From Sphingomonas melonis (GTDB lineage: Bacteria > Pseudomonadota > Alphaproteobacteria > Sphingomonadales > Sphingomonadaceae): a DNA stretch of 64,000 nt. Below, in pieces: positions 42,009 through 52,282 of this stretch. A program made the position numbers and the translations under genes. Position 1 is the stretch's first letter. Every line of letters begins with the position of its first letter. The notes below the pieces were generated by a model. That model was not told the DNA's origin. It made no database searches and was given only the letters and a program-made list of their open reading frames with translations. The stretch covers positions 496,001 to 560,000 of the forward strand of contig NZ_JACCBY010000002.1 in assembly GCF_013409985.1 (NCBI RefSeq), in the 5' to 3' direction.

Positions 42009-43115
42009 ATGGATATCGGACGTCGTGACCTTCTGCTGTCTGCGGCGGCGCTGACCGTCGGCTCCAGCGCGATCGGGCGGGCGGCGCCTGACCGGCCGCT
42101 CGGCTATGCGATCGTCGGTCTCGGCAGCTACGGCCTGGGCGTCATCATCCCGCAATTCGCCAATTGCACGCACAGCCGCCTCGCCGCGGTGGTCAGCGGC
42201 GATGCCGCCAAGGCGCAGCGCGTCGCGGCGGAGCACGGTCTGCCGGCACGATCGGTCTATTCCTACGCCAATTTCGACACGATCCGCGACAATCCCGATG
42301 TCGACATCGTCTATGTCTGCCTGCCCAATTCGATGCATGCCGAATATACCATCCGCGCCGCACAGGCCGGCAAGCATGTGATGTGCGAGAAGCCGATGGC
42401 GGTGTCGGTCGCCGAATGCGAGGCGATGATCGCCGCCTGCAAGAAGGCCAATCGCAAGCTGATGATCGGCTATCGCTGCCATTTCGAGCCGTTCAACCTG
42501 GAGGCGATGCGCCTCGCGCGGACCGGTGCGGCGGGCAAGATCCGCTACGTCCGCACCGAGCATGGGTTCACCCAGGGCAGCCCGTCGGCGTGGCGGCTCA
42601 AACGTGCCTTGGCGGGCGGCGGCTCGCTGATGGACATGGGCGTCTACAGCCTGCAGGCGGCGCGCTACATGACCGGCGAGGAGCCCATCGCGGTCACCGC
42701 GCGCGAATCCACCGACCGGCGCGATCCGCGCTTCACCGAGGTCGAGGACATGATCGAATGGACGCTGGAATTCCCGTCCGGCGCGATCGCCGGCTGCCAG
42801 TCGATGTACAGCGCCAACCAGAACCATATCCTGCTGATGGGCGACAAGGGCCGTATCGAGCTGGAGCCGGCGACGCGCTATGACGGCAATCATATGTGGC
42901 TCGGCCGCGATGGTCGCGAGCGTGAGGTGACGCCGCCGCCCGGCCCGGCCAAGACGCAGTTCGCCGGCCAGCTCGATCACCTCGCGCAATGCGTGCGGAG
43001 CGGGCGCGAGCCGATCGTCTCCGGCGAAGAGGGATTGCGCGACATGCGGATCGTCGAGGCGATCTATCGCTCGGCCCGCGAGGGGCGGACGATCCGGCTG
43101 GACGGACGCGCATGA
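42009..43115 (+). CDS. exported Gfo/Idh/MocA oxidoreductase (glucose-fructose oxidoreductase-like)
   Basis: A 368-residue NAD(P)-dependent sugar oxidoreductase with a Tat-type signal (GRRDLLLSAAALTVGSSAIG). The Rossmann motif is 'YAIVGLGSYGLGVI' at about residues 35-48. The family's 'GKHVMCEKPMAV' and 'GYRCHFEPFN' follow, as does a C-terminal sheet domain. This is the arrangement of periplasmic GFOR of Zymomonas, a relative of sphingomonads, in which tightly bound NADP oxidises glucose and reduces fructose. That activity is inferred from overall similarity. The cupin gene overlaps the stop as ATGA. Confidence 0.88.
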   Translation: MDIGRRDLLLSAAALTVGSSAIGRAAPDRPLGYAIVGLGSYGLGVIIPQFANCTHSRLAAVVSGDAAKAQRVAAEHGLPARSVYSYANFDTIRDNPDVDIVYVCLPNSMHAEYTIRAAQAGKHVMCEKPMAVSVAECEAMIAACKKANRKLMIGYRCHFEPFNLEAMRLARTGAAGKIRYVRTEHGFTQGSPSAWRLKRALAGGGSLMDMGVYSLQAARYMTGEEPIAVTARESTDRRDPRFTEVEDMIEWTLEFPSGAIAGCQSMYSANQNHILLMGDKGRIELEPATRYDGNHMWLGRDGREREVTPPPGPAKTQFAGQLDHLAQCVRSGREPIVSGEEGLRDMRIVEAIYRSAREGRTIRLDGRA

Positions 43116-43594
43116 CCGTCGTGCGCCGCCGCCTCGCCCTGACGCTCACCCTGCTGCTCGCCGCGCCGACCGCAGCGCAGACCCACGCGCCCGCCCGCTT
43201 CGCCACCGCCGCCGACGTCCGCGCGCAGATCGCGACCATGGCCAAGGCGATGAAGCCCGGCCAGGGCTTCGCCTATCAGCCGCTCGTGGAGGCCGACGGC
43301 CATGTCGCGGCGCTGGAGATCTGGAAATCGCCCGGCCGCCCCGCGGTCCATCCCGGCGAGGCGGAATATGTCATGGTCGTCGACGGCGCCGGCACGATGA
43401 TCTCGGGCGGCACGCTGATCGACGGCAAGGCCACCCGCCCCGACCTGACCGAGGGCAGCCGCATCGAGGGCGGCACGACACGCACGCTGAAGCCCGGCGA
43501 CATCTTCCTGGTACCGGCGGGCGTCCCGCACTGGTTCGGCATTACCGGGCCGCGGCTCGTCCTGCTCGGCACGAAGCTGCCCACTGCACGCTGA
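43112..43594 (+). CDS. exported cupin-domain protein
   Basis: A 160-residue protein with a signal peptide (RRLALTLTLLLAAPTAAQ). A single cupin barrel follows: motif 1 near 'HPGEAEYVMVVDGAGTMISGG' and motif 2 'LKPGDIFLVPAGVPHWFGIT' (His in PHWF). The ATG at 43112 overlaps the GFOR-like stop codon, so the two are co-translated and probably both periplasmic, perhaps acting on the same sugar acid or lactone. The reaction is unknown. Confidence 0.82.
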   Translation: MTVVRRRLALTLTLLLAAPTAAQTHAPARFATAADVRAQIATMAKAMKPGQGFAYQPLVEADGHVAALEIWKSPGRPAVHPGEAEYVMVVDGAGTMISGGTLIDGKATRPDLTEGSRIEGGTTRTLKPGDIFLVPAGVPHWFGITGPRLVLLGTKLPTAR

Positions 43595-43600
43595 ACGTCC

Positions 43601-43624
43601 CCGGCGGCGCTCCTGCGTCGCCGG
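43601..43624 (+). terminator. hairpin after the cupin gene
   Basis: CCGGCGGCG (43601-43609) pairs with 43616-43624 with one G-T pair around a 6-nt loop, 6 nt past the stop codon. It has no T-tract. It separates the sugar operon from the chemosensory operon. Confidence 0.45.
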
Positions 43625-43861
43625 TCGGGCCCGCGCGGCGCACATGCGGATCATGCGCACCAATCTAGTTGCAGCCTCTATATTACAGAGGGGTGCTCCG
43701 CCGCGTCCGACGGCGGCAGCAAAATATGTCACGCCCGGCGCTTTTGCGCCCTGCACCCGCGCGCCATTAACGGCTTTTAAATCCATTACTGACCAAAAGG
43801 CCGTCGTTAGCTGTCTCGCCCCGCTTTAGCATCGGCATGCCGGCGAACGGCATTCTTGCGC

Positions 43862-43867
43862 TATAAT
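43862..43867 (+). promoter_or_regulatory. TATAAT, candidate -10 of the chemosensory operon
   Basis: A perfect TATAAT lies 20-25 bp before the first gene of the operon, in an unusually AT-rich 292-bp gap. No good -35 is found 17 bp upstream. If used, the leader would be only about 14 nt, with GAGG (43873-43876) at its very 5' end. A hairpin with a GGCGC/GCGCC stem and TTTT loop lies upstream near 43738-43751. Confidence 0.35.
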
Positions 43868-43886
43868 ATAGTGAGGCGATCGACTG

Positions 43887-44201
43887 ATGACCACCATGAC
43901 ATTGGTGCTCGATGAACAGGCGTGTCTGAAGACGGTCGGCATCATTGCCGAGCGGATGATCGATGCTGCCGCAGAGCATGGTGATATTTGCCTCGATCTT
44001 GCCGCGGCGGACAATATCGATCTCAGCGTCTTGCAAGTGATCGAGTCTGCACGTCGACATGCCGCGGACAGCGGCGCCAGGCTGACCCTGGCGCAGCCCG
44101 CGTCGCTGGCGCTGACGGCGCTGCTCGACCGTGCCGGTTTCCTCGCCGCGGCCTCGCCGGCCGACATAACATTCTGGTTTCACGGAGAATTGCCGCAATG
44201 A
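43887..44201 (+). CDS. STAS-domain protein of the chemosensory operon
   Basis: A 104-residue single-domain STAS (anti-anti-sigma-like) protein. The fold is suggested by 'DICLDLAAADNIDLSVLQVIESARRHAADSGARLTLA'; the serine in 'DLSVL' lines up with the phosphorylated serine of SpoIIAA-type proteins. In chemosensory clusters such proteins may pass the signal to a non-flagellar output. It is the first gene of the operon, with cheY overlapping its stop as ATGA. The partner kinase is not evident here. Confidence 0.8.
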   Translation: MTTMTLVLDEQACLKTVGIIAERMIDAAAEHGDICLDLAAADNIDLSVLQVIESARRHAADSGARLTLAQPASLALTALLDRAGFLAAASPADITFWFHGELPQ

Positions 44202-44566
44202 CCGCTTCCATCCTCACCGTCGACGACAGCGCCAGTCTCCGCATGGCGATCCGCATCGCGCTGACGGGAGCGGGCTATAGCGTCACCGAGGCCGGTGACG
44301 GCGTGGAGGGTCTTGCCAAGGCGGCGGAGACGCGCTTCGACCTGATCGTCACCGATCTCAACATGCCCAACATGGACGGGCTGACGATGATCCGCGAGCT
44401 GCGCAAGCAGCCCGAGCAGGCCGGCGTGCCGATCCTGTTCCTGACCACCGAGTCGGACGGCGACATCAAGGCGCAGGCCAAGGCGGCGGGCGCGACGGGC
44501 TGGCTGGTCAAGCCGTTCGTCCCCGAACAACTCGTCAAGACCGCACGCAAGGTGCTCGGAAGATGA
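44198..44566 (+). CDS. cheY: CheY-type single-domain response regulator
   Basis: A 122-residue receiver domain. The acidic pair is in 'TVDDSAS' (Asp9/Asp10) and the phosphorylation site is Asp53 in 'VTDLNMPNMDG'. 'LTTES' and 'GWLVKPFVPEQL' (Lys in KPF) complete the active site. It has ATGA overlaps with the STAS gene before it and cheA after it. CheA below is the obvious phosphodonor. Whether it binds a flagellar motor or another output cannot be told; no motility gene is nearby. Confidence 0.95.
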   Translation: MTASILTVDDSASLRMAIRIALTGAGYSVTEAGDGVEGLAKAAETRFDLIVTDLNMPNMDGLTMIRELRKQPEQAGVPILFLTTESDGDIKAQAKAAGATGWLVKPFVPEQLVKTARKVLGR

Positions 44567-46527
44567 GCGAGGATCCCGCCGCCGCCTTCCGGGTCGAGGC
44601 CGCCGAACTGCTCGACCAGGTCGAACAGGGGCTGCTCGATCTCGGCCACCAGCTCGGCGACATGACGCTGGTCAACGCCGTGTTCCGCGGGCTGCACACG
44701 CTGAAGGGCTCGGGCGCGATGTTCGGGTTCGATGCGCTCGCCGCCTTCACCCACCATTGCGAAAGCGCATTCGACAAGGTCCGCAAGGGCGAGGTACCGG
44801 CAACGGAGGAACTGGTCGCCGTCATCCTGTCGGCGGGCGACCATATGCGCGCGCTCGTCGATGGCGAGGCGATTCCCGCCGAGGGTGATGCCATCCTGGC
44901 GCAGCTCGCCGAGGCGGTGGCCGCGGCACAGACCGGGGGCGCCGCGGCTGCGGCCGCACCGGCGGCGGTGCCGCGCGGCTGGAAGCTGTTCTTCCGCCTG
45001 CCCGTCGACGCGATGCGCAACGGAACCAACCCGCTGACGCTGCTCGACGAATTGCGCGAGCTGGGCGAGTGCACGATCGCGGTGCGGACCGATACGGTGC
45101 CGCCGCTGCCGGCACTGGTCCCCACCGACTGCCATCTCGGCTGGGATGTCACGCTGGTCGGCGACGTCAGCCGCGAGGCGATCGAAGATGTCTTCATCTT
45201 CGTGATGGACGACATGACGCTCGAGATCGAGCCGATCGCGGTGGAGGCGGACGCCCCGCCCGTGATCGCCGAGGAAGCGCCGGCCGCCGTGATCGTGCCA
45301 CCTGCCGCGGAAGACGACGGACAGCCCGCCGGCAAGCTGCCGGTCAAGCCCGCGGCGGAAAGCGTCCGCGTGCCCGCCGAGCGGCTCGACGTGCTGATGG
45401 ATCGCGTCGGCGAGCTGGTGATCGCGCAGAGCCGGCTGTCGCAGCTCGCGCATCAGGACGGCGGCGTCGCGCTGCGCTCGGTGTCCGAGGAGATCGAGCG
45501 GCTGTCGGGCGAATTGCGCGACACGATGATGGGGCTGCGCATGGTGCCGGTCGGCACGCTGTTCGGCCGCTTCCGTCGCCTCGTCCACGATCTCGCCCGC
45601 GACACCGGCAAGGCGATCGAACTGGTCACCGACGGCGAGGCGACCGAGATCGACAAGACGGTGGTCGAGCGCCTGTTCGACCCGCTCGTCCATATCGTCC
45701 GCAACAGCTGCGACCATGGCCTGGAGGCGGCGGACGTGCGCCTCGCGGCAGGCAAACCCGAGACGGGGACGGTGCGGATGTCGGCGCATCAGGCGGGTGG
45801 CGAGGTCGTGATCACCATCCGCGACGACGGCCGCGGCATCGATCGCACCCGCGTCCGTGCCAAGGCGGAGGCGAGCGGCCTCATCCAGCCCGGCGAGGTG
45901 CTGACCGATGGCGAGCTGCTCGGCATGATCTTCGCGCCCGGCTTCTCCACCGCGGCGCAGGTCACGAGCCTGTCCGGCCGCGGCGTCGGCATGGACGTCG
46001 TCAAGCGCACGATCGAGATGCTGCGCGGGACGATCGACGTCGCCTCGGTCGACGGCGAGGGCTCGACGATCACGCTGCGCATCCCGCTGACGCTGGCGAT
46101 CATCGACGGCCTGCTCGTCCGCGTCGGCGAGGGGCGCTACGTGCTGCCGCTCGCCGCGGTCGAGGAATGCCTCGAACTGAGCCCGGAAGAGGATCTGCGC
46201 TCGCGCGGGCGGAGCCTGATCACCCTGCGCGACCGGCTGGTGCCGTTCGTCCGGCTGCGCGACCTGTTCGCCACCGGCACCGCCCCCGATCCCTATCAGA
46301 AGATCGTCGTCGTCTCGATCGGCGCCGAGCGTGTCGGGCTGGTCGTCGACCAGATCATCGGCAACCACCAGACCGTGATCAAGTCGATGTCGGCGCTGCA
46401 CCGCGACATCGGCTCCTTCTCGGGCGCCACCATCCTCGGCGACGGCAACGTCGCCCTCATCCTCGACATCGGCCACCTCGTCGATCTCGCCCAGCCCCGG
46501 GAGGAGCGGCTGCAGGCCGCGGGATAA
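44563..46527 (+). CDS. cheA: chemotaxis histidine kinase CheA
   Basis: A 654-residue kinase. The Hpt domain is N-terminal with the phosphorylated histidine at His45 in '[14 protein letters not shown]'. A P2-like domain (about residues 138-225) and linker follow. The dimerisation helix pair begins near 265 with '[24 protein letters not shown]'. The ATPase has an N box '[12 protein letters not shown]' and G boxes 'IRDDGRGID' and '[10 protein letters not shown]'. A CheW-like P5 domain ends the protein. It is complete for a CheA. The start overlaps cheY (ATGA); cheW follows after 3 nt. Confidence 0.96.
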   Translation: MSEDPAAAFRVEAAELLDQVEQGLLDLGHQLGDMTLVNAVFRGLHTLKGSGAMFGFDALAAFTHHCESAFDKVRKGEVPATEELVAVILSAGDHMRALVDGEAIPAEGDAILAQLAEAVAAAQTGGAAAAAAPAAVPRGWKLFFRLPVDAMRNGTNPLTLLDELRELGECTIAVRTDTVPPLPALVPTDCHLGWDVTLVGDVSREAIEDVFIFVMDDMTLEIEPIAVEADAPPVIAEEAPAAVIVPPAAEDDGQPAGKLPVKPAAESVRVPAERLDVLMDRVGELVIAQSRLSQLAHQDGGVALRSVSEEIERLSGELRDTMMGLRMVPVGTLFGRFRRLVHDLARDTGKAIELVTDGEATEIDKTVVERLFDPLVHIVRNSCDHGLEAADVRLAAGKPETGTVRMSAHQAGGEVVITIRDDGRGIDRTRVRAKAEASGLIQPGEVLTDGELLGMIFAPGFSTAAQVTSLSGRGVGMDVVKRTIEMLRGTIDVASVDGEGSTITLRIPLTLAIIDGLLVRVGEGRYVLPLAAVEECLELSPEEDLRSRGRSLITLRDRLVPFVRLRDLFATGTAPDPYQKIVVVSIGAERVGLVVDQIIGNHQTVIKSMSALHRDIGSFSGATILGDGNVALILDIGHLVDLAQPREERLQAAG

Positions 46528-46530
46528 GCC

Positions 46531-47007
46531 ATGACCGATCACGCATCCCTGCCCTGGACCGCCGATGGCGCGCTCGAGGTGCTGTCCTTCAACGTCGGCG
46601 GCGAGACCTTCGCGATCGAGGCCGTGCTGGTGCAGGAAATCCTCGACCTGATGCCGGAAACCGCGGTGCCCGGTGCCGACCCGCTGGTCGGCCATGTCAT
46701 CAACTTCCGCGGCCGCGTCATCCCCCTCGCCGACCTGCGCCGTGCCTTCGACATGGAGCCGGCGGAGGCGACGCGCGACAGCCGCATCGTCGTCATCGAG
46801 CGGCCGATCGGCGAGACGGTCGAGCTGATCGGGCTGCGCGCCGACCGGGTCAACGAGGTCGCGACGCTGTCCGCGGCCGATTGCGAGGCGACGCCGACGA
46901 TCGGCATGCGCTGGCGCCGCGATCATGTCCGCGGGCTGATCCAGCACGGCGGCGAGATCGTCGTCATGCCCGACCTCGATGCGATCTTCGCGACCGTCCT
47001 ACACTGA
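46531..47007 (+). CDS. cheW: CheW coupling protein (first copy)
   Basis: A 158-residue adaptor linking CheA to receptors. The typical core is '[19 protein letters not shown]' (residues 20-38), '[21 protein letters not shown]' and '[15 protein letters not shown]'. It is placed between cheA and the first receptor gene and differs clearly from the second CheW at 50930. Two CheW proteins in one operon suggest division of labour between the two receptors or between array and signalling roles. Confidence 0.92.
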   Translation: MTDHASLPWTADGALEVLSFNVGGETFAIEAVLVQEILDLMPETAVPGADPLVGHVINFRGRVIPLADLRRAFDMEPAEATRDSRIVVIERPIGETVELIGLRADRVNEVATLSAADCEATPTIGMRWRRDHVRGLIQHGGEIVVMPDLDAIFATVLH

Positions 47008-47063
47008 TCCCAGCCGCGGCTGCCGGCCGCTCCATCCATAAGAACAAGGGGGAGAAACCTGTC

Positions 47064-49010
47064 ATGAATGCCTTCACCAACCTCTCGATACCGAAGAAGC
47101 TGATCGTCTGCTTCACGATCCTGCTGCTCTTCGCGATCGGCGCCAACGCGGTCATCTACAACAAGTCGAACGACCTGAAGGCGGCGACCGCGATGAACCA
47201 GCATACGTTCGCGGTGATCGGCGCCGCCAACCGGATTCAGGAGAATGCGGTCAATCAGGAAACCGGCTATCGCGGCTATCTGCTGTCGGGTGACCCCAAG
47301 TTCCTCGAACCCTATCGCAAGGGCGCGAGCGGCCTCGCCGCTGCCTGGGAAGAGGCGCGCAAGCTAACCACGGACAACCCGCGCCAGCAGGAGCGGTTGC
47401 AGCGGATCAAGTCGCTGGTCGACGACTGGCACGACCGCGTCTCCGAACGCGCCATCCACCTGATGGGCAATCCGCAGACCGTCGCCGCAGCGCGCCAGAT
47501 CGAGATCAGCGGTGCGGGCAAGCAGGTGTTCGACAGCCTGCGTGCCGAGATCGGTGCGGTGACCGACGAGGAAAACCGCCTGATGGCCGAGCGCCAGACG
47601 GCACAGACCGTCGCCTTCGACATGATCGAGCGCTCGATCTTCATCGGCACGGCGCTGACGCTGGTGCTGTTGATCGCGATCGGCTTCGGCATGACGGTGA
47701 CGATCGCACGGCCGGTCGGCCGCGTCGCCGAACTGCTCGGCAAGCTCGCCACGCCGCTGGTCAGCGACCGGCGCGACGAGGTCGGGCGGATGCTCGGCAG
47801 CGCACAGGCGGTCGAGGCTGCATTCCGCGACATTTCCAACGTCGTTGCGGCTGTGTCGATCGGCGACCTCTCGCAGCGGCTCGATCGCGACTATGGCGGC
47901 CTGAGCAGCGAGGTCGGCCGGTTGCTGACCACGATGACCGTCAACCTCAACACGATGGCGACGCTGGCCGACCGGATCGCCGGCGGTGATCTCGCCGTCG
48001 AGCACACGCCGCTGTCGGACAAGGACACGCTGGGCCGCGCGCTGGAGACGATGATCGCGCGTCTCACCACCGTCGTCGCCGACGCCATCGCCGCGGCGCA
48101 GAGCGTCAGCGCGGGCAGCCAGCAGCTGTCGTCGGCGTCCGAGCAGGTCAGCCAGGGCGCGACCGAACAGGCCGCCGCCGCCGAGGAAGCCTCGGCCTCG
48201 ATGGAGCAGATGGCCGCCAACATCAAACAGAACGCCGACAATGCCGCGCAGACCGAGAAGATCGCGCGCCAGTCGTCGAGCGAGGCCGAGCGCAGCGGTG
48301 CCGCCGTCCAGCGCGCGGTGGGTGCGATGCGCACGATCGCCGAGAAGATCGGCTTCGTCCAGGAGATCGCGCGCCAGACCGATCTGCTCGCGCTCAACGC
48401 CGCGGTCGAGGCGGCACGGGCCGGCGACCACGGCAAGGGCTTTGCCGTCGTCGCAGCCGAAGTGCGCAAGCTCGCCGAGCGCAGCCAGGCCGCCGCGACC
48501 GAGATCAGCACGATGTCGTCGGACACCGTCGGTGCCGCCACCGAAGCGGGCGACATGCTGATCCGCCTCGTCCCCGACATCCGCCGCACCGCGGAACTGG
48601 TCGCCGAGATCAGCGCCGCCTGCCGCGAGCAGGATATCGGCGCCTCGCAGATCAACCAGGCGATCCAGCAGCTCGATCAGGTCACCCAGCAGAACGCCTC
48701 GGCATCCGAGCAGATCTCCTCGACCTCGGACTCGCTCGCCGATCAGGCGGAGGAATTGCAGCACAGCATCGCCTTCTTCCGCCTCGGCGACGACGAACGG
48801 CCTGCCCCCACGCCATCCGCCGTGCGCAAGCCGGTGCCGGCCGCTCCGGCTCGCCGCCGTCCGTCGATCAAGGGCACCAAGAACGCCAGCCTGTCCAAAG
48901 TGAAGCCGGGCTCGGTTGCCGACCAGCAGACCCGTGTCCGCGGCTTCGCACTCGACCTGACCAATGGCGGTCCGGATGCCGAAGACGCGGATTTCGGTCG
49001 CGCCGCCTGA
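47064..49010 (+). CDS. methyl-accepting chemotaxis protein with CHASE3 sensor
   Basis: A 648-residue receptor. The ATG at 47064, with GGGGGAG upstream, opens '[21 protein letters not shown]', the first membrane helix. The periplasmic domain is CHASE3-like ('[21 protein letters not shown]', residues 70-90). The second membrane helix is near 193-213, then HAMP-like segments, and the signalling hairpin with tip '[20 protein letters not shown]'. The 36-class-like hairpin domain is nearly identical at DNA level to the next gene. The protein ends in a distinctive tail, '[17 protein letters not shown]'. Confidence 0.93.
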   Translation: MNAFTNLSIPKKLIVCFTILLLFAIGANAVIYNKSNDLKAATAMNQHTFAVIGAANRIQENAVNQETGYRGYLLSGDPKFLEPYRKGASGLAAAWEEARKLTTDNPRQQERLQRIKSLVDDWHDRVSERAIHLMGNPQTVAAARQIEISGAGKQVFDSLRAEIGAVTDEENRLMAERQTAQTVAFDMIERSIFIGTALTLVLLIAIGFGMTVTIARPVGRVAELLGKLATPLVSDRRDEVGRMLGSAQAVEAAFRDISNVVAAVSIGDLSQRLDRDYGGLSSEVGRLLTTMTVNLNTMATLADRIAGGDLAVEHTPLSDKDTLGRALETMIARLTTVVADAIAAAQSVSAGSQQLSSASEQVSQGATEQAAAAEEASASMEQMAANIKQNADNAAQTEKIARQSSSEAERSGAAVQRAVGAMRTIAEKIGFVQEIARQTDLLALNAAVEAARAGDHGKGFAVVAAEVRKLAERSQAAATEISTMSSDTVGAATEAGDMLIRLVPDIRRTAELVAEISAACREQDIGASQINQAIQQLDQVTQQNASASEQISSTSDSLADQAEELQHSIAFFRLGDDERPAPTPSAVRKPVPAAPARRRPSIKGTKNASLSKVKPGSVADQQTRVRGFALDLTNGGPDAEDADFGRAA

Positions 49011-49019
49011 ACGATCCCT

Positions 49020-49046
49020 CCGGATGGCGACCCGATCGCCATCCGG
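49020..49046 (+). terminator. hairpin 1 between the two receptor genes
   Basis: CCGGATGGCGA (49020-49030) and its exact complement (49036-49046) are separated by 5 nt, 9 nt after the first receptor stop. It has no T-run. It may act as partial terminator, attenuator or mRNA stabiliser inside the operon. Confidence 0.5.
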
Positions 49047-49050
49047 GCCG

Positions 49051-49069
49051 GCAGACCAGTCCGGTCTGC
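49051..49069 (+). terminator. hairpin 2 between the two receptor genes
   Basis: GCAGACC (49051-49057), loop AGTCC, GGTCTGC (49063-49069). A second perfect stem directly follows hairpin 1 and lies 46 nt ahead of the next start codon. Together the two stems occupy most of the 105-bp gap. Confidence 0.45.
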
Positions 49070-49115
49070 ATAATCACCACGCTCCACCAAGCGTTTTCGT
49101 TTTAGGATTTACGCT

Positions 49116-50933
49116 ATGCGCGCAACGATCAAGATGAAGCTCGGCATCGCATTTGCGATCCTGACGGCGATGCTGCTGATGGTGATCGGCCTTGGCATCG
49201 CCAAGTCGAACACACTCAATGACGCGATCACCGACATCATCGCCGGCCCGGCCAAACAGTTGCAGACTGCGCAGCAGGTCGAGGCCCAGCTCGGCTATAT
49301 GCTGTCGAACCAGAAGGCGCTCGCGCTCAACACCGACCAGCAGATCATGGCCGGTTATAACAACGACACGGCGCGCCGCGTTCGTCTGTTCGAAAGCCTG
49401 CTCAACGACGGCGAAGCGCGCTCCGCTGCGGAAGACAAGCCGCTTTGGCGGCAGGTGCGACAGGACTGGGGCACGCTGAAGCCCGTCTACGAGCGGATCA
49501 GCGCGCTCGGCACCGCCAACGAGAACGAGAAGGCAGGCAATCTCACTGAAACCGAGCAGAAGACGATGGTCGAAGCGATCACCCGCGACATCGGCAGCAT
49601 CGTCGATCGGCAGAGCACGCATATGCATGAGGCGGACGAAGAGACGAACGTGCTTTATGCCAACACGCGCAATCTGCTGATCGGGGTCGGCATTGCCGCG
49701 ACGCTGCTCGCAATCGGATGCGCTGTCTGGATTTCGATGCTGGTGTCGCGCGGACTGAAGCGGATCGGGGCCGCCGTAGACGCGGTGGCGATCGGCGATC
49801 TCGACCATGACGCCGTCGTGACCAACAACGATGAGATCAAGGATCTGGTCGACACCGTCAACCGGATGACCGCCAATCTGCGGCAGAGCGCGCAGCTCGC
49901 CCAGTCGGTCGCGGGCGGGGACCTCACCATCGATCACAAGCCGCTGTCCGACAAGGATACGCTTGGCCACGCCTTGGTGACGATGATCGAGAAGCTGCGG
50001 ATGGTGGTCGGCGATGCGACGCAGGCCTCGGCCAGCGTCGCGGCGGGCAGCCAGCAGCTGTCGTCGGCGTCCGAGCAGGTCAGCCAGGGCGCGACCGAAC
50101 AGGCCGCCGCCGCCGAGGAAGCCTCGGCCTCGATGGAGCAGATGGCCGCCAACATCAAACAGAATGCCGACAATGCCGCGCAGACCGAGAAGATCGCGCG
50201 CCAGTCGTCGAGCGAGGCCGAGCGCAGCGGTGCCGCCGTCCAGCGCGCGGTCGGCGCGATGCGCACGATCGCCGACAAGATCGGCTTCGTCCAGGAGATC
50301 GCGCGCCAGACCGACCTGCTCGCGCTCAACGCCGCGGTCGAAGCGGCGCGGGCCGGCGATCACGGCAAGGGCTTCGCCGTGGTGGCGGCCGAGGTGCGCA
50401 AGCTCGCCGAGCGCAGTCAGGCCGCCGCGACCGAGATCAGCACGATGTCGGCCGATACCGTCGGCACTGCCACCGAAGCGGGCGATATGCTGATCCGCCT
50501 CGTCCCCGACATCCGCCGCACCGCGGAACTGGTCGCCGAGATCAGCGCCGCCTGCCGCGAGCAGGATATCGGCGCCTCGCAGATCAACCAGGCGATCCAG
50601 CAGCTCGATCAGGTCACCCAGCAGAACGCCTCGGCCTCCGAGCAGATCTCGTCGACCTCCGAGTCGCTCGCCGACCAGGCCGAAGAATTGCAGCAGAGCA
50701 TCGCCTTCTTCCGCCTTGCGGAGGATCGCGCGACATCCACACCGACCACCCGTCGGCCGGCGGGCGCCGCGCCGGCGCGGGGCGCTACCACCAAGGGAAC
50801 CAAGATGGCGAAGCTGGCAAGGCCCAAGCCTGGGACGATCATCGATCAGCAGGCGCGGGTCCGCGGTTTCGCGCTCGACCTCGCCAATGGCGGTCCGGAT
50901 GCGGAAGACGCCGATTTCGGACGCGCGGCATGA
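49116..50933 (+). CDS. methyl-accepting chemotaxis protein with four-helix-bundle sensor
   Basis: A 605-residue receptor. An N-terminal membrane helix ([21 protein letters not shown]) is followed by a 4HB_MCP-type periplasmic domain of about 160 residues, a second helix near 188-208, HAMP segments, and a signalling hairpin almost identical to that of the preceding receptor (tip '[20 protein letters not shown]'). The tail '[17 protein letters not shown]' is conserved too, but its DNA shows several synonymous changes. The sensor halves are unrelated, so the pair arose by domain shuffling or by gene conversion of the tail half. The second CheW overlaps the stop as ATGA. Confidence 0.93.
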   Translation: MRATIKMKLGIAFAILTAMLLMVIGLGIAKSNTLNDAITDIIAGPAKQLQTAQQVEAQLGYMLSNQKALALNTDQQIMAGYNNDTARRVRLFESLLNDGEARSAAEDKPLWRQVRQDWGTLKPVYERISALGTANENEKAGNLTETEQKTMVEAITRDIGSIVDRQSTHMHEADEETNVLYANTRNLLIGVGIAATLLAIGCAVWISMLVSRGLKRIGAAVDAVAIGDLDHDAVVTNNDEIKDLVDTVNRMTANLRQSAQLAQSVAGGDLTIDHKPLSDKDTLGHALVTMIEKLRMVVGDATQASASVAAGSQQLSSASEQVSQGATEQAAAAEEASASMEQMAANIKQNADNAAQTEKIARQSSSEAERSGAAVQRAVGAMRTIADKIGFVQEIARQTDLLALNAAVEAARAGDHGKGFAVVAAEVRKLAERSQAAATEISTMSADTVGTATEAGDMLIRLVPDIRRTAELVAEISAACREQDIGASQINQAIQQLDQVTQQNASASEQISSTSESLADQAEELQQSIAFFRLAEDRATSTPTTRRPAGAAPARGATTKGTKMAKLARPKPGTIIDQQARVRGFALDLANGGPDAEDADFGRAA

Positions 50934-51433
50934 GCGGCGGGGATAGCGCGCTGCAGACGATCGTCTTCGGCATCGGAGACGAGCTGTTCGCCCTGCCGAT
51001 CGGCGTGGTTCGGGAAATCCTGGATCATGGCCCGGCGTTCCGCGTGCCAAACGCGCCGGACTGGCTGATCGGCCTGTGCGACGTGCGCGGCCTGTCGGTG
51101 CCGATGGTGGACTTCCGCATCTGCCTCGGCCTGCCGACGGTCGAGGTCACGCCGGCGACGCGCGTGCTGGTGGTCGAATCGGACACCGGCGGCGCCCGTC
51201 CGCTCGTCATCGGCCTCGTCGTCGACCGGGTGCTCGACGTCAGCACCTGGCCGCGCGAGGCGGTCGAGCCGCTGCCCGACACCGGCACCGCCTGGCATTC
51301 GCGCCATGTCGTCAGCGTCCTGCGCCGCGACGGCGGCTTCGTCGGCCTGCTCGAACTCGGCGGCATCCTCCAGGGCATGGAGCAGGTCCTGACCGAGCAG
51401 CCTACGGCGCCCCGCGCCGCGGCGGTGTCGTGA
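50930..51433 (+). CDS. cheW: CheW coupling protein (second copy)
   Basis: A 167-residue CheW-family adaptor: '[19 protein letters not shown]' (residues 13-31), '[23 protein letters not shown]', '[15 protein letters not shown]'. It diverges substantially from the CheW at 46531. It overlaps the second receptor (ATGA) and cheR (GTGA) and so is translated as part of a coupled block. It may serve the second receptor specifically; that is inference from order. Confidence 0.9.
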   Translation: MSGGDSALQTIVFGIGDELFALPIGVVREILDHGPAFRVPNAPDWLIGLCDVRGLSVPMVDFRICLGLPTVEVTPATRVLVVESDTGGARPLVIGLVVDRVLDVSTWPREAVEPLPDTGTAWHSRHVVSVLRRDGGFVGLLELGGILQGMEQVLTEQPTAPRAAAVS

Positions 51434-52281
51434 GCGACTTCAGCTATGACCTGATCACCGAGGATCTGCTGTCGGCGAGGGACTTTGCCCGCATCTCGGC
51501 CTACATCACCGAGGTGTCGGGCATTAAAATGCCCTCCAACAAATCGTCGATGCTCAGCGGCCGCCTGCGCCGCCGGGTGCGCGCGGTCGGTTTCGAGACG
51601 CTCTCCGAATATTGCGCCTGGCTGTTCGAGGCGGGCGGTCTCGATGCCGAGGCCGAGCATCTGATCAACGCGGTCACCACCAACAAGACCGACTTCTTCC
51701 GCGAGCCCGGCCATTTCGACTATCTCACCGGCACGCTGCTGCCGGCGCTGAAAGCGGAAGGCCGCAACCGCCTGCGCGTGTGGAGCGCGGGCTGTTCGAC
51801 CGGTGCGGAGCCGTATACGCTCGCGATGCTGCTCGATGCCTACGCGCAGGATCGCGGCGGGCCGGATTTCGGCATCCTCGCCACCGATCTCGACACCGAC
51901 GTGCTGGCGGTCGCCCGGCGCGGCGTCTTCCCGCGCGCGGCGATCGAGCCGGTGCCGGCGATGCTGCAACAGCGGTACGTGCTGCGCCCGATCACCCCGG
52001 GCCGCGACGAGGTGCGGATCGCGCCGGCACTGCGGTCGGCGATCGGCTTCGCACCGCTCAACCTGATGGACGATCATTATCCCGTCGGCGCGCCGATGGA
52101 CATGATCTTCTGCCGCAACGTGCTGATCTACTTCGATCGCCCGACGCAGGAACAGGTCGTCCGGCGCCTGATCGCCAACCTGAAGCCGGGCGGCCACCTG
52201 TTCCTCGGCCATTCGGAATCGATCGCCGACCTCGACCTTCCTCTCACCCTGGTGGGCAACACCATCTTCAGGCGTCACTGA
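51430..52281 (+). CDS. cheR: chemotaxis protein methyltransferase CheR
   Basis: A 283-residue enzyme that methylates receptor glutamates using S-adenosylmethionine. The N-terminal helical domain is followed by '[19 protein letters not shown]', the SAM-binding '[17 protein letters not shown]' near residue 118, and '[13 protein letters not shown]', all typical CheR wording. The GTG start (51430) overlaps the cheW stop as GTGA. cheB follows after 1 nt. Confidence 0.95.
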   Translation: MSDFSYDLITEDLLSARDFARISAYITEVSGIKMPSNKSSMLSGRLRRRVRAVGFETLSEYCAWLFEAGGLDAEAEHLINAVTTNKTDFFREPGHFDYLTGTLLPALKAEGRNRLRVWSAGCSTGAEPYTLAMLLDAYAQDRGGPDFGILATDLDTDVLAVARRGVFPRAAIEPVPAMLQQRYVLRPITPGRDEVRIAPALRSAIGFAPLNLMDDHYPVGAPMDMIFCRNVLIYFDRPTQEQVVRRLIANLKPGGHLFLGHSESIADLDLPLTLVGNTIFRRH

Positions 52282-52282
52282 C

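Larger units (their letters stand above)
48111..50717 (+). repeat. direct repeat of the MCP signalling domain (48111-48785 and 50043-50717)
   Basis: Two direct copies of about 675 bp, offset by exactly 1932 bp with no indel seen, encode the cytoplasmic signalling hairpin in the two adjacent receptor genes. Long stretches are identical at DNA level, with scattered third-position changes. Recombination between them would fuse the first sensor to the second tail and delete about 1.9 kb. Confidence 0.85.

Noticed and set aside
45069-47063. Upstream extension of the first MCP reading frame through cheA and cheW
   Set aside because: The frame is open by chance. The real MCP starts at 47064, with a ribosome site and a membrane helix directly after the start.
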